Origin: Apteryx mantelli
Taxonomy: Eukaryota > Chordata > Aves > Apterygiformes > Apterygidae
Reading direction: 5' to 3'
DNA: 64,000 nucleotides
Assembly: GCF_036417845.1 (NCBI RefSeq)
Contig: NC_089980.1
Span: 55,922,501 to 55,986,500 of the forward strand
The notes under the pieces: generated by a model
The model's database searches: none
What the model was told of the DNA's origin: nothing
What the model saw: only the letters and a program-made list of their open reading frames with translations
Translations under genes and position numbers: made by a program
Part shown: one piece after another, positions 24,401 through 38,427 of the stretch
Position numbering within the stretch: position 1 is the stretch's first letter
Layout of the letters: every line of letters starts with the position of its first letter

Positions 24401-27179
24401 CCTTCATAATCCACTAAAAGGAGTTGAGGGAGGGAAAAAAAATCCCAGATGAAACCATTTTGAGTGCCCAACCTTTGGTCAAGTTGTACCATAACTCTAC
24501 CACCAGCCTTGACTCAAGCTTGAGGTCAGCAGGCTAATTTTGAAATGAGCTCAGCTGATTACGTGGAAACCCTGCAACAGCTTCAAGGGAGCTCCTCATC
24601 CCTAAAATTTTACCCGTGAAAAGTGTATGGAGGACTAAGAAATGGGTTTGCAAAGAGCAAAGTTTGCTCCTTGATGGTCTTTCCCCCAGCTGTTCAAATC
24701 TAGTCCTGGCTGAGAGCAAGCAAAACTTGCTTAGGACTTACATGGATAAATCTCGACCCTGTAGCTTTATGCAGTTGCTCATCGCTGAGGCATCAGCCAC
24801 TGCTCAGCCAGGACCGGTGTCTGCACCTGAGAAAGGCACCGAGCCAGGTTCCTCAAACCTATAGCCACGGCTCCAGTGCCCAGTGCCTCTCTTGCAGCCC
24901 GGACCGTCTGGTTTCCTCATTGACAGCTAGCCATTTTGCATTATCCGGGCTCTTCAGGGGCTTTGTGGTGTTGACAGAGCAGCAGCTGGGAGCTGGACAC
25001 CATGGACGCCCGCTTGCCTGCCTCTGGTACGTGCAGCAGGACACAACAGCAGGGTTTGTTATTACACAAGTAGCTTAACAGAGGGCCCACTGCCAGGACA
25101 GGACTATTTCCCTTCAGGGCTTTTAGCTGTCTTTAGTGTGTAAGCCGGGCACCAGAGCCCAGCTGCAACAAACTGCCTCTGTTTTAGCACAGGACCTCAT
25201 GACCCTCAGCAGAGAAAAGGACTTCGTCTTCAGCTGCTCTCTGCCCTCCCCCTTTTTTTTTCTTCCTGACAAACCCATTCGGCCCTCGAGCAAACACCCC
25301 AGCAGCCAGATCACATAAAGGATATCTCAGTTATGGAAAAGTCTGTCCTAAAACATTTGGTTTAAAATTTCCTGTGAAAACTTCTCAGGCATGCTTTTAA
25401 AATTAGGCACAAAAGTATTTGCAAAGAACGGCCATTATGAGACTGTCAGCTTTTGTGGGCATTTTTTTTTTAATGTTTTACTTCTGCCTCTCTCAATCTC
25501 TTTTTTCCCCCCTGAAGAGGGCAGAGATGTCACCCGGCGCAGAGCCACCCCTCAGTCTCTCTGCCGGCATCAGCCAGAGATGGGCCCAAGGACGGCAAGA
25601 TCAGCGGCCTCGCAGTGCCCTTCGGTCATGCTCGAGCGCTGCTCTGTTCTCACTGGCTACCGCATCCTAATTGGGAGCAATTCTCTGAAGCCAAAAGACT
25701 TGCGCCAGTGTAGAGCCAGAAAAGAAGATGGGAAAAAATAGGTTGGGATGGTAATGTCCTTGTAAGAGAAGTTGCATGTTGGCAAGCAATAGAATAAGGG
25801 GTGGCTTTTGAATCTAGTTTCACAGATTTTATCTAGTAGTCAGTGACTACAGTCGCAGAGGGCTTCAACTGACATGTAAAAAACAAAATCTTGACTCCTT
25901 TTAACTGTACAGATTCAGTTAATACCCATAAAAGCAACAGCACTGAATCCTTCTTCGTTCATTTCCAATTAGTCCCACAGGGCACTACATTTTCCTAGAA
26001 ATTCCATTAGCATTTACTGTTAAGTTCACTGCAAAGTGCTGCTGTTTTTAATTATATAGCCCTTATAACGCTTCCTCTAGCACTATCTTAGTATGGAAAA
26101 AATGAGCGTAGGACATGGATGGATTAAAAAAAGAAGCTATTAATTCCAGCACTAACAATGCCAGATCATTATACTTACAAACAGATATGTCTCCCTAACC
26201 CAGCCCAAACAGCTGGCTTTGAGTGTTTGGATAGGAATGTTCTAAATATGACCAAAATGTCTTTATCTGCGGTAGCTAATTTTAGATAGCATTTCTGGCC
26301 AGGCAGTAGAAAGACTTAAGAAATTATTAAACTTCCATTTTAAAAAATATTTTTGTAGGACGCATTGCATCTAGTATTTCATAACTGTTCCCCTCAGGAT
26401 GTACATCATGCATGAAATTTTGAACCGGCTATATCAGCATGTGCTACCATGCACATCCATCAGCGCATAGCCAGCATGTTATGACTGGAAGTTATGACCA
26501 TTTCTGCAAGGCGACCAACCTGCAGACCACAACCAGATCAGACCTCTCACTCACCACCTACTCAAAGGACACATGGTCCAGTCCAGCCTGACAAGCAGCC
26601 AACCTAAACACGTCGCATGGAGGGGGGGGACACATTGGCTAGCATCTCCAGAAAAGCTAGGAGGGGCAATTACTGGGCCGTGATGTCCCAGGCTCCAGGG
26701 CAGAAGCGTACCCACCTGACAGCGCTCCTTCTACTTCTGTGTGTGTTAAATTTCAATAGCCTTTTCACCCTGCTCCCCAGCTCTGCCGTGAGCGTGTCTC
26801 TGCGTGACCGGCAACCACAGCGGTCTCCTATAAAACTGGGTTCAATTTCCACAAAGCTCTTTACAGCAGTGAAGAAAGGCCTGCTCAGCACTCTCCAGAA
26901 AGCAACTGATTTACATAAAACTTTGATTTAAACAACTGAGACAAAGCCATCATTGTGCAAGGCACTAGCTAGGGATTTGGCTGGCACCAGCTTTTATGGC
27001 CAGACCCCCATGCTGAGGAGCGCAGGCTTAAGCTCCATTAACCTCAGAAGAGGCAGGGAGGTGGTCTGGAGGAGGTTTGCAAGCAGCAGCAGATTTCACA
27101 GAGGGGTTATGTTTCCCTCCCAAGCCCAAACCGCACATGCCTCCCTTCCACCCCCATCCCATCCTGCCTGTGAGAAGCG

Positions 27180-27335
27180 GCCTCCCAAGCACCACCGTGA
27201 AAACTGCTCCGCTGTTCCCGGGAGGGTCGAGCCCGCTGGGCCCCACAGCACTGGGAGATGCCTCACAGCCTACCCCGGCCGCTCGGTGAGCGAGTGGCAG
27301 CATCCTCACTGAGCGTGCCGAGACGACGTTTGGGT
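27180..27335. promoter_or_regulatory. CpG-enriched patch (weak)
   Basis: A short GC-rich segment with many CpGs (CCCGGGAGGGTCGAGCCCG, GGCCGCTCGGTGAGCGAG) in an otherwise CpG-poor region. No TATA box or first exon is identifiable. It could be a distal regulatory element or local GC variation. Confidence 0.3.
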
Positions 27336-30300
27336 ACTGCTGCTGTTCGGGATGCCACCGGTTTCCTGCCCAATGATAGGAAAAAAATTCAGCATTTCAG
27401 GGCTTCTCACTGTCTCTAGATGAAACTGAGGTATTTCACAGTGTTTTTTTTCAAAAAGGCAGCAAAAGCAGAGTAGAAACCAATGGCTCCAGCATCCCCC
27501 TAAAACGCAGGCCATGTGGTTCAAATCTCAGCTCTGCTCACCCGCTTGAGTTGTCCGTGCAGAGCTGAGCAGCTGCACGGGAGAGCCTGGCTGCAGCCCA
27601 GCCGCTGAGGGCTGGTCGGTTATTGGAGACGTGGAAGAAACAGATCCGAGTTGCCAGTTTGAATCAAGGAGAGCAGGCAAAGACGTGTAAGTGCATTAAT
27701 CATAGATAGCATTGTAAACAGAGTAATTATTGTCTAATTAAAGAGAGGGGGAAAGCATGCGGCACATAAACAAACTGTTAATGGTGAGGTGCAGAAAAAG
27801 ATTTTTAAGTGATCCAGAGTTCTGCTGTTTAAAAATTCACACACTTCAAGTTATTTCTGTCACAGCTAAAATTGCTTTTGACTTAAACAACCTCAGCACT
27901 TGCAACCAACAACCTGCAAAATGTTGTCATTTCAAAACTTATCTAAAGCCGATCGCATTTTTCTGTGATGTGTTTTCTTTCCTTGCTCAGTAGTTACAAG
28001 AGACAACGGGACTCAAAATCTGTGGTGGTTGTGGGGAAGAGACATTCTCCAGGACACCGAGTGTCAACTGGATACAAACAAATACGTATATTTTTAAAGC
28101 CAAGAAATCAGGGTTTGGAAATGCCGGATCTTAATAACAGAAATTGCAACACTGAAAATCTGCTGGTGTTTCCCCTTTTTGGCAAAACTTGGAGGGTCAG
28201 GGCCAGCTCTGTCTGTTGCACTGTTTTCCAAACACCGTGGCCACAGCTCAGTCTCTGTTGTCCCTTTTGGCAGCAGGTCCTGGGCCTCCCACCAGGAAGC
28301 GTCTCCTCCAGCCCTGGCACTGAATTTAAGGCAGAGGGATGGTTTCAGATAAGATGTGGAAAGCCAAGCACAGGGAATATCTCAATTCAAGTCTTCGCCT
28401 GACAGCAAACTTTGCGTGACCTCAGATAACTCGCTTATCCTTGCGAACCCCCTACAAGTGTTCCCGTGGGGATGCAGGCCCTTGGAGAGCACATACCAGC
28501 CTGCTGACTATAAGGCTGATACTTGTCATTATCTTTTGAGGACCGATTAGTTGAAGGTCACAGAGGCTGGTGAATCACAGGTTGATACCACAGCTCAGTG
28601 CTGTAGTTCTTTACATGGCAAATAGAGGTGACAGCAAGTTCCTCACAAAAGTGGTTGTAAATAACTATGCTGAAGATTATGTGCTCAGATAGTACGGCTC
28701 TGCACCATACTAACTGTGCTCAGTTAGCTGTTTTTACCCCCTTCATAAATATAAACAGCTTGTAAATACTACATCACCGTATTGTTTAATATTCACACTG
28801 CAGTGTCATGCTGAGGCCCATGTAGAAATGATGGTGCGTCTTGTGCTGGTCTTTGCACTGACCTGGCAAACGTGATTATTTCAGGCACAGATTAGTGCAC
28901 TCAGACTTGTACACCCACCAAGCGCACCGACAGGAATAAAACTCCAGGCAGGCACATGTGTACGTGTTCTCCTGCAAGGTGCGAACACCAGCATGCAAGT
29001 GATGGGTAAATGGGAATGAGGGAAAATGGTCATATTTGTATGTTGTTTATACACTAAAGATGGATATACACCCCCTCCAAGAGGATATATAAGATGTACC
29101 ACATTTAAAATGCTCTCTAGAGCGTTTTAAATATAGGGCTGAGAAGCCATCATGGCATCACAGGTCAGCAGAAGACCAGCACTCCAGGTACAAAGCACAG
29201 CAATATGTTGTCTGTATTTCACCAAGTGAAGTGAACGTTAGTTTGAAGGTTCTTGTATCTGCCCTGCAACTCAAGATAAAATATTGTCAGCTCAAAAGAA
29301 AGCCTATATGTAACAAAATCCTTGATTCCCAGTGCCTCTCATAGGCTACTCCTGGCCCTTCTTAGCCTCAGTTAGACCACAGACAGCACTATTTTGCTTT
29401 ACATATTACAGCACACAGATCTTTGCTGTAAACAGCCACAGAGGATGCCCTTTTCTCAACAGACTTTTTGAATTGTAGCCCCATGAATGAATGAAGTTGC
29501 AAACGCTGTTACTACAGGACATCATTTTGCTCTTGTACTGGAGTTACTCTACAGAAGTTTTCCATTCTGAAGTCCCTTAGATATTCTCCTGATAACAGTA
29601 AGTACATTGAGACTCCTGTTCTGAGCCTGCAGATGAAAGCAATAGCCTCTGGTCTTGATATCAAATGATAACACTCACCTTAGCGCTCAACGCCTGCACA
29701 CAGCATAAAGCATTGTTTTGGTCTCCTGGAGAGGCACAAAAAGCATCGGCTGAAATCACTGGGAAGCAACCTTGTGATGGGAAGTGCAAGAAATAGACAT
29801 TTGTAACCCACTGGAGAAGACGGAAAAGACATCTTTGTGAACACTAGCTGAAAGTATGGGCTAGCTATGGGGTAAATGTCCCTCTGCTTCAATAAGCTTC
29901 ATGCAGGACCTGCACAAGAGTGCTCTAGTAATAAATCACAGCCTGCCAATTCATCAGTGGTAATGTGAAGGCAATTTCTACGCAAAGGCATCCTGCAGAA
30001 GATGTACCCACCGGTAGGCAATAAAACCAAGTGTTGTTGCAGTAAGTCCTTCTCAGTACAATTTACAGGGACACTTAGATTCAAAATACACTAATGAACA
30101 GACAGTTTGACAGAAAAGACCTTGCCAGTTGTCAAACACAAGCCTGAACAGGCAGCTTCTATAGACAACAGGTGTTTCAGGACACTCACCCATGGCAGAG
30201 ATGGGCAGGAGGGTGGACAGGGGGATGAGTTTAACAGCACTTTATCCCTACCCACTTCTCAGATAAAAACTTGACAAGAAGAAACACAAAAATGACTGTG

Positions 30301-30559
30301 TTAAAGACTTGGGACCATGAGGTGGGTCCCCATCTCGCTCATCTCCTGCTATTCTCCTCTCCAGTACAGAAGAGGATTGGAGGGTGAGCAGCTCGCTCCC
30401 TCTGCTCCACACGCGATGCGGAAGTGGCGCCGGTGCTGGCTGTGCTGCTCTTCCGACCCCTGTGAGCTCAGGGAGCCTGCTCACATGGTCTTCAGCTAAT
30501 TCACACCAAAAAAAGGGTAACGGTTGCTTCCACTTAGCCTGAAAAGGCCAGTGCATCGC

Positions 30560-30960
30560 TTGGTATTAACCGGAGTCGCCACCCTGAGCAGAGGAGAGAC
30601 GCCCTTGCGAGGCCGGTGCCCACGCCGGCGCCCCTCGCTGCCCATGCCCTGGCAGCGGGATGGGCGCCCGCCCTGCGTGGCGGCTCGGCGTTCGCCGGGC
30701 CGGACCCCACTGCGTCAGAGCAGCTCCTGGCGCCTTCTCCTTCCTTCCACAGAGCTGTGCGCAGCCCCCCGGGACGGTGTGCCTCATTTCGGCGCCACTG
30801 AAACCCACGTCCTCGAGGGGACGCGTTTTGCTGGTGGCGAAGGGTGGACGCAGCGCAGAAAGTGCTCTTTGGCCCCCGGGCCAGGCACAGCCGTGCTGTT
30901 GGGGCAGCCGGAGCAACGGCGGGAGGGAACCACAGCAGCACGGCAGCCGCAGGGCACCTA
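30560..30960. promoter_or_regulatory. Orphan CpG island candidate
   Basis: The densest CpG cluster in the window, with roughly 17 CpGs in the first 150 bases (GCGAGGCCGGTGCCCACG, GGCGTTCGCCGGGCCGG). The surroundings are strongly CpG-depleted. Long open frames occur on both strands here because stop codons are AT-rich; none looks like a protein. It may be a promoter for an unannotated transcript or an enhancer-associated island. Confidence 0.45.
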
Positions 30961-31344
30961 TGCAGCCTGCCCTCGAATGTGCAGGACTGACAGATCTACC
31001 TCCGGCTTCCCCGCACGCACTCACGGTCCTCGTCCCCCTTAGGCATGCATCGTCCATGAGCTGGAGGGAGTGTTCGTATTTGCTTTTCAAGCCTGACATG
31101 ATATTCAGTAACAGGAGGAACTGAGTTTTCCTGTTGGGACAGAGATGGGTCTATGACTACAGGCAACTGTCTCCGCAAAAGGAGCTTGGCTTTTCTGCAC
31201 CCTTTGTCCTTTGCAGTTAATTTTGGAATGGGATAATCCATGCATGGCGAGTCAAAAATTGGCTGTCAGTCAGTTTAGGGGACCAAGTACCTCACTATTC
31301 AGGGTTATTACTGAAGTCTTTTACACAAGCTGTCCTGCATATAT

Positions 31345-31370
31345 AAACAAACAAACAAACAAACAAACAC
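31345..31370. repeat. (AAAC)n microsatellite
   Basis: About six tandem AAAC units followed by AT-rich TATATA sequence to about 31480. Confidence 0.9.
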
Positions 31371-34300
31371 ATATATAAAATACACACTTAAAATATAAAA
31401 AATCATTTTATATCTCTCTCTATATATAAAAACATTATTTGTGCTACATATATATGAAGTATATATACACAAGTAAACATATATATTAATGTGCATCTGA
31501 AGTAGCAATATTCTATTTGTCCCTTCCTTGTTTGTGCATCTGAGGGGGGAGAAACAGAATATTGCTTATTTAAAAAATACGACATTAAAAAACCAATGTT
31601 AGATCTTCAAAGGTATTTAGACCACTAATTCCCGCTGGTGTTGTAGGTTGGTGTTAATACTTTTCAAAACCTGTTTGTTAGCAATCAAGGAAACTACTTA
31701 ATTAACAACTCTGGAGACTTAATTGTCCAAACACCTTCAATCATTTATTAAGGAAGGAAATCCTTGCCTGTAAACAAAGCCAGCATGGAGATGTTTCATG
31801 TCAAGAGCAGGGCTGACACATGAAAGCATTAACAAGTCATGAGTTATGTCCAGTTAAAATTATCAACATGGTTTAAACATCAAAAAATAATAAATTGGGG
31901 TTCATCTTTAGTTGTATTCTGGTTTCTGAAGCTTTAAGGCCTACTCAGATGCCATTTTCTAGATTTTCTCTGCAATCATACAAGCTGAAGCTTACAGTAA
32001 AAGATCGAAAATACTCGCTTTTTCATATGACTTCTGGAGCTAATGCTTTATGGAGAACATGAAATTCTTTGACACTGACAGTATGACTATAAAAGCTGCC
32101 AACAAGGAAGATGCCTTTCTCATGTGGATTGAAATTTTGAGCAGTGGAGTAAACTTCACCCTTGATGAGGCACAGATCATCTTTTAAACAAGCCCAAATC
32201 ACAGGCTCTGTTTTCCCACAGTAACCAAGGCAGGGACATCTTGCACGGCACCCTCCAGGATGTCCTAGGTCCCAGGTGCTACACAGCAATGGCAGGCTTT
32301 TAAGGGAACAGAGTTACTGTTGGGCTTCTCAAGAGATGCCTTTCAAGCATGAAGATCTGATCTCCTGTTGGAAGCAAAATGTAAACCATCATTATTGTAA
32401 CTCTCTCTTTTGTTGCGCAGCGTTTTCCATAGCTTTTGGTGCAATGACACCCTGGACCCCCTGCTCTGCATAATTTGAATATGCTGGAAGGGTAATGCCA
32501 AGAAACAAATTGCCGGAAAGAAGGAAGTGCAAATGTGGGGATGCCTGCTGTCTTTCTGCTCATTTCCTTCACACTGACCTGTCCAAGACCACCTCGCTGG
32601 GGAAATTTGCTATGTATCTTGAAATACTTAGGCCTCTGGAGTCAAATAAGGACAGTGCCCACATTGCCTAGAAAAATGGGTATTGGCCCTCCATCCCTTG
32701 GGCGTTGTAGGTACTTCCCTGGGTCCATCCACAGCGGAGCAGTTCGGCCGCAATCTCCATGGCTGTGCGGCCTCTGTTCAGGCTACCCACGCCGGGGCGT
32801 TTGGCATCTGGAGCCACCGCATCCCTGCAGCAAAGCTGTCCTTTGCCCACAGCTCTTCCAACGGGCTTGTGCTTGAGGGATGCCTGGCAGTCAGCATTTC
32901 TTAAATAGAAAAACCCAGCAGAAAAATGAGCCTGGGCAAATAGGGATCTCACAGGGAAAAGTACTGGCTCTCTGTCCGCAGTATTTTCACAGAATAAGCT
33001 GTGGGAAATACTCCTGCAGTGAAGGCAAATGTCAGCAGGACTGAGCCGTAAGATGCTGGAAGGTGTGGAGGATGCAAAATGCTGCTCTTTTGTGTGTGAC
33101 ATTAGAAATTTTGCCACACCAACCTGCAGATTTGCTAGTCACCCACATAAATTAATTTTCATAAGACTAAAAGAAATAGACTTTCCTATTTATGTGAAAA
33201 AGTATTGAAATCTGTACACATTCTTTGCCTTTCTTTTCTCTCCCTTTTTCTTCCTTCTCTGCTTCCCCAGCAAACTCTTTTAAAGGATGTGAGCTTCTTT
33301 TATTCCCAAAGAGGCATCTTTTTAAACCAAATGTTCAACATGAACATTAGTTGACTCCTCTCTAGCATATACATGGAAAGGCATTAGGGCATTTCTTTCA
33401 ATGGCTTCTGATATTCCTGAGTGCAACATCTATACACAAGGAGGTGGGAAAGTTTCTTTCCAGTGCCGTGCATAGCTGTTTGTCAAATCAAGCTAATGTT
33501 TTACTGGTGATTTTTATTTTATAGACTGAAATAATGAAGAAGAGTATCCCATCCCCAGAAACTGCTAGAAAGAGACATTGCCAAGGGACACAGAATGGGT
33601 CACTTCTATCAGTCCTCAATCTGTTGGCCCAGATCCAGTCTGTGACTCCAGGCAGCAGATCTCTTCCTCCTCTTTCACGTGCTGACACCTACATGCTGGG
33701 ACTGAAATACACACAGAGACTGCCAGTACCCTCATTAGACCCCCCTCCTGGGCTTGGGCTCATCTGCGGTACAGGTCAAAATCTGGAGCAAATACGACTG
33801 AGAGGGATTGAATTAACTGTCAATGGCTGCATAAAAAGCACAGACCAAGGCCTGTGTCAGCTCCTGAAATTCCCCAGGAGCCCATCCCAACCATGTGCGT
33901 TGTGTTTGAAGCAGTCTGCCTCTCACACTCATGTCCAACCATGATAAAAGGCTGGAGGGTAGCCAAGGTCTTTGAGATTTTGGCTGGTACAGAGCATAGC
34001 TGTCCACCTCCCACAGGGCATGGTGGGCTTGTAAATGCTTGGAGCTCCTCACGTGGAAGGCATGCCTCTTGGTTTCACTAGGGCCAAAACCTTACCCAGA
34101 AAATGCAAACCACAATGTATCCAAACATTGTCTTGTGCCAACGGCACAAATGGTCGACATTTACTGTCATCTTTCTTCCCAAAGGACTGGCCAAATTCTC
34201 AGACTTCTGGGACTAGCATGAGGATTTAAATACCTAAATAAATATGGCCTCATTTTCCCAGAAGGACTTGTCCCATAAATCATTCCTTGATGTCACCGGG

Positions 34301-36839
34301 CTCTCTGGGACCCTTAATATCTCTGAGAAACAGGCCTCTTCTCTTCAGGCACTTCAGGGTGGAGATAGAGACCCTGCTTCTGGTTTCCAAGACTTAAAAT
34401 TGAAACCGTTGTGGCTCCTTATGGCTTGCACACTTTCACTGCACTGGCAGAATGAAGCAGCTCATTTGCTACCAACCAGGCTAGCAGCCTGGCTCACCGC
34501 ACAGTTAAGTTAGACTTGTAAAGAAATGTTTGTGGACCCCAGTGCAAGCTGCTGAGGGAGCCATCGTTCCCTGGCTCCTTTCAGGCTTACAATGTCAAGC
34601 TTAACGCAGTGTTCATTTTCTTTTCCTCGCACTGAATACGTCTTTCCCCCAGGGGTTATGCAAACTGCACTGTGACTCTGTTTTTCAGCCAGCCAGTCAG
34701 CCATGCACCTGTTTTTGATCAAAATTTTTTACTGCATCCCTTGTTGGCTCAGAAAAGTGCTTTGACAAGCTTGAAACTTCCTGTCTCTGGAAGGAATAAT
34801 AACGTCCCACTAAAACAGCAGAGTGGATTCTGTTGGAAAGATATTACCCATTAATTGCAGAGATCTTTTAGAAAGTTGGACTTATTAAAAGGATCAGAAA
34901 CTGAAGCAGTCCTTGTGGTGGCATTACTAAAGACATCCCAGGGCCTTAAAAAGATTTTTGGCACCAGCATAGGATACAGCTTGGGTCACAGCCATTGTGG
35001 AGCATTCATAAAGACGCTTTTCAGCCTCTGTTTCTTGCACTAAAAGGAGCTTTTGCTATCCTAGTTCAAGAAAAGATAGCACATATGACAACGTTGTTAG
35101 GAATAAATTCAGACACTTCAGTTGAGCCTGGTGAGGCAGAAAGCTGAGCTGAGGCTGCAGCTGATAGCCACTCATCAATTTCCCTTTCTGGACTAACATA
35201 AAGAAATCCCCACTGAAAATGGAGAAATATTTATTCATGGTTTCACACTGAGAAGAAATCTCCAGGAAGGCAGTTTCTCTACAACAGTGCCTCAAGTTCT
35301 CCAAGAGTTCAGGACATTTCTGTCTCAGCTATCCTCGAACAATGTCCTGCTAAAACTTTCAGTAAGTTATTTTTCAGGTAAATATGTAAACCAGCCATCC
35401 ATCATTTCAACATACAGTGACAGTGACTGAGAGCTACATTGTTAATCACTAATCCTGTTTCTATTTCTGTTACATGCCATGTCCTCTGGGGAATGAATAG
35501 GATCAGTCATGATAAATCCATTCTCTGCAGCACCAGATAGTCTGTTTTCAAGTTGGAGCAGATGCTGAGCAGCCCATCCTGCCAGTCTGCTGCTGGATGA
35601 CCAAGGGTGTTGCAGTGCAGTGTGGCTGCATCCCAGAATACTTGTGCTGGTGCCCCCTTGTACAACTGGCACAAATGGTTTTGATATGTAATATTGTGTC
35701 CTAAAATGCCCTGCTGAGGTATGATGTGCCACTTTTGCATGGTGCATGGTAAGGATGCATCTTTCCAAAGGTCCCACAAGTTAATTCCTGGATAGCTGAC
35801 AGCCTTTGATTTGGATACTTAACTGGTGCAGAAAGCCCATGTCTCACCCTGTAGGGCGCTTGGTTACAATCCCCTTTGGTGGTGGAGAGCTCAGCTTGGA
35901 TCTTCACTCTGCCAACAAGGCTAAGGCTAAAAAAGCGCCACACTCTCTTCTGTGAAGGCCCATCTCAAGGTATTGTCTGAGGCACCTGCCGGCCCAGACC
36001 CCCAGGCCAACAGCCGGGGCAACACTTACTGAATTTTTGAATCTTCACCAAGTTGGCACCTGGTACTGTCAATACCCAGGGCTTCCGGATATGCCAGGGG
36101 TGTGCCTTGAGACACTAAGCCAACTTTTCTGGGGGAAACTCCAATGTTAGACATGAGCCGGGCAGGAACTAAAATCTAGACTTAGGCACTGACCTCTGGC
36201 TTTGGATGCCAGTAACTCCTACGAGATTACATGCCAAAATCTGTGGCATAACAGGGAACAGACCGGAGCCCCTTTCCAGAACCTCGTGCATGCAATTGCA
36301 CTTGCTCATGTCCTGTGGCAGATGGTTAGGGGGTCCCATGTGACACAGCACAGCCTTTCTTATCAAAGGCCATAGCATAAAAAGTATGAGTCTGTGCCTT
36401 CTCATGTCAGGAGGATGATGGCTGCATCAGGCTGCCACCAAAGGGAGAGCACTGCATCCCAGTGCGACTACGAACGCTGAATTGCTGTTCAGCAGTGGCA
36501 GCAATTTTAAATGTTTCAGAAACAGCCTGCGGGCAGGTACAGCAGCGCAGGCACTCGGGTGCTCCTGGGAGCCGGGGCAGCAGGAGTTATGGACGCGGGT
36601 TCAGTGGGCAAGAGGAGCCTGTCCGGGCTCCTGCTTCCCATGCCATGAGGGTCTGGGACTGAGCCTGGCAAAACTGCGAGCGCCTGAGCAAGGATGGGAG
36701 AGAGAAAAACGCGGTTTGAAGCAGTGAGTGCCGTTCCAGAACAATGCCATTGCTTTCCCCCCGGGCAGTTTGTTTTGTTTATATTTGTGTCCTTCAGACC
36801 CAGCTGCTTAGCAACTGGATAAAATTGTCACAAAACGCT

Positions 36840-37090
36840 GGCAGTGGCCTCCCCGGCAGGGCCGTGTTCCGGGAGGGCCCGTGCACCAGGCGGGGCGGCT
36901 GCGCCACGCTTGTCTGCGCGAGCCAGCGGGAGCCTCTGCCCCAAGGGCTCCTGTGAATTTCTTCCTATGCACGGCACAGGCTGCGCTGCTTTGCAGCTCC
37001 TGCGCTGGGCCCTGGGCGATGCTCCCTCCCCGGCAGAGCAAGCGTGCAGGCAGCGTCCCCCGGGTGCCCGGCTGCAGCCGTGCTGGCGGT
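36840..37090. promoter_or_regulatory. Second orphan CpG-rich patch
   Basis: GC-rich DNA with clustered CpGs (GGGGCGGCTGCGCCACGC, GTCTGCGCGAGCCAGCGG), including a GGGGCGG GC-box-like motif at about 36893. A weaker GC-rich segment precedes it at 36525-36700. No transcript start can be assigned. Confidence 0.4.
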
Positions 37091-38400
37091 GCAGAGCATG
37101 CAGCACAAATGGGTTTGGGCTCCCTGGAAGACGGAGAAAGAAATAGATTTGGAGTCTGCTCCTGAAGTATCTGAAAGGGAAAATATTCTCTGTTCTTGAC
37201 TGAGTGTCTGGGGGAGATGGGGCTGGAATACAATGCCTTACTTTGATTCAAGGCATTTTAAATACAAACAGAGAAAAAAATGGTGACAAAGAGTTCAGGG
37301 TACATGTTCACCAGGCCAGAACAAGAACAGAAAGATGAGTAGTATCTGCTGACCTTAAGGTCCTCGTCCCTGCCCAGTTTGCCTCTTCTGCCTCTATGGA
37401 TAACATTCAAAGAGGTCTCCAGGCTTTCTTGCTACCCAGGAGGCCAAACTCTGCTCCTCAGTGGAGCTGACTTCCCTTGAAGGGCTGCACAAAGGGCAAT
37501 GGATGAGAATTAATTAAGAGTTGTTGGGAGTGAGTTTATAATGCACTTGCCCTTATAAGTGGCTGACTTGCAAAAGATAGTTTGCAACTGCTGACAGCTT
37601 GTGTGTTTACCTCAACCAGCAAGTATTTGTAACTCGTTTCAAAAATGCTGAAGTTCCAGCCTTAGGGGGAACATTACAAGCTATCCTCAGCACACTGATG
37701 TGCTTCCAAATTGTACGCTGCCATAGTCAAAAAACGCAAAGATTCAAATATTTTAGGAGAGAGGCAGAGGAGAAGCAGGGAGATGATGCAGCTGAAATGA
37801 AAACGATTTAGATAACCCGGCTATCTATTTACAAATGTTTAATTTCCATACTGTAAGCAACTGCAACTGTTATAAATGAGTTCAACCGCCACATCATTTC
37901 TAGCAGCTCTTCTGTCTGAAGCCGTGACTCTACAGTATGGAGGCTTTGCCAGCAGCAGGGCTTCTAGACTTCACCTTTTTTTCTGTCCTTCTCCACTGCA
38001 ATGCCTCAGCCACCCCTGTGCTGACACATGCAGTGTTTGGGGGCCAGCAGCAGGGTTTAAAATAGCCCTGTGAAAAGAGAGTTATTTTGTTTTCTCAGGC
38101 AGGTATTGCTGCCAAAACCATGGCATTGCTAAGCCACTCCCTGGGAGGCTTTTCAGAGAGGCGTGGAATTACTTCTGCCTGCAGTGGCGTCCAAAATGTT
38201 TATTGACAGTTTCTATCTCTGTTTGTGTGGAGAAATGACAAAACACAATTCCACTATTTTGTTTCAGTTCCTTTATATTTTTATGGAAATTATTCATGGT
38301 CCTTTTCACTATATCCCTTGTGGATCCAGCAACAGGATAGGCAGGAAACCTTTTTGAAGACAGGAAAGTGCCTTTGCAAAATCTACCGTCACAAATTGTT

Positions 38401-38427
38401 GGGGTGGTGGGAGTGGGTGGGTTTGGG
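38401..38427 (+). other. G-quadruplex motif
   Basis: Five G runs of three or more with short loops: GGGG TGGT GGG AGT GGG T GGG TTT GGG. This fits the G3+N1-7 rule on the + strand. It is intergenic, 3' of CAPN9. Confidence 0.6.

Noticed and set aside
26617..27312. Open frames of 104-119 codons on the + strand
   Set aside because: No family resemblance, no conserved splice sites, and competing frames on the other strand.
30524..31099. Overlapping open frames of 135-177 codons on both strands
   Set aside because: They lie in the CpG island, where AT-rich stop codons are rare. They overlap on opposite strands, are Arg/Pro/Ala-rich and match no family.
36808..37251. 147-codon open frame on the minus strand and its + strand counterparts
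   Set aside because: Same GC-rich artefact; no domain, no splice context, and several frames open at once.
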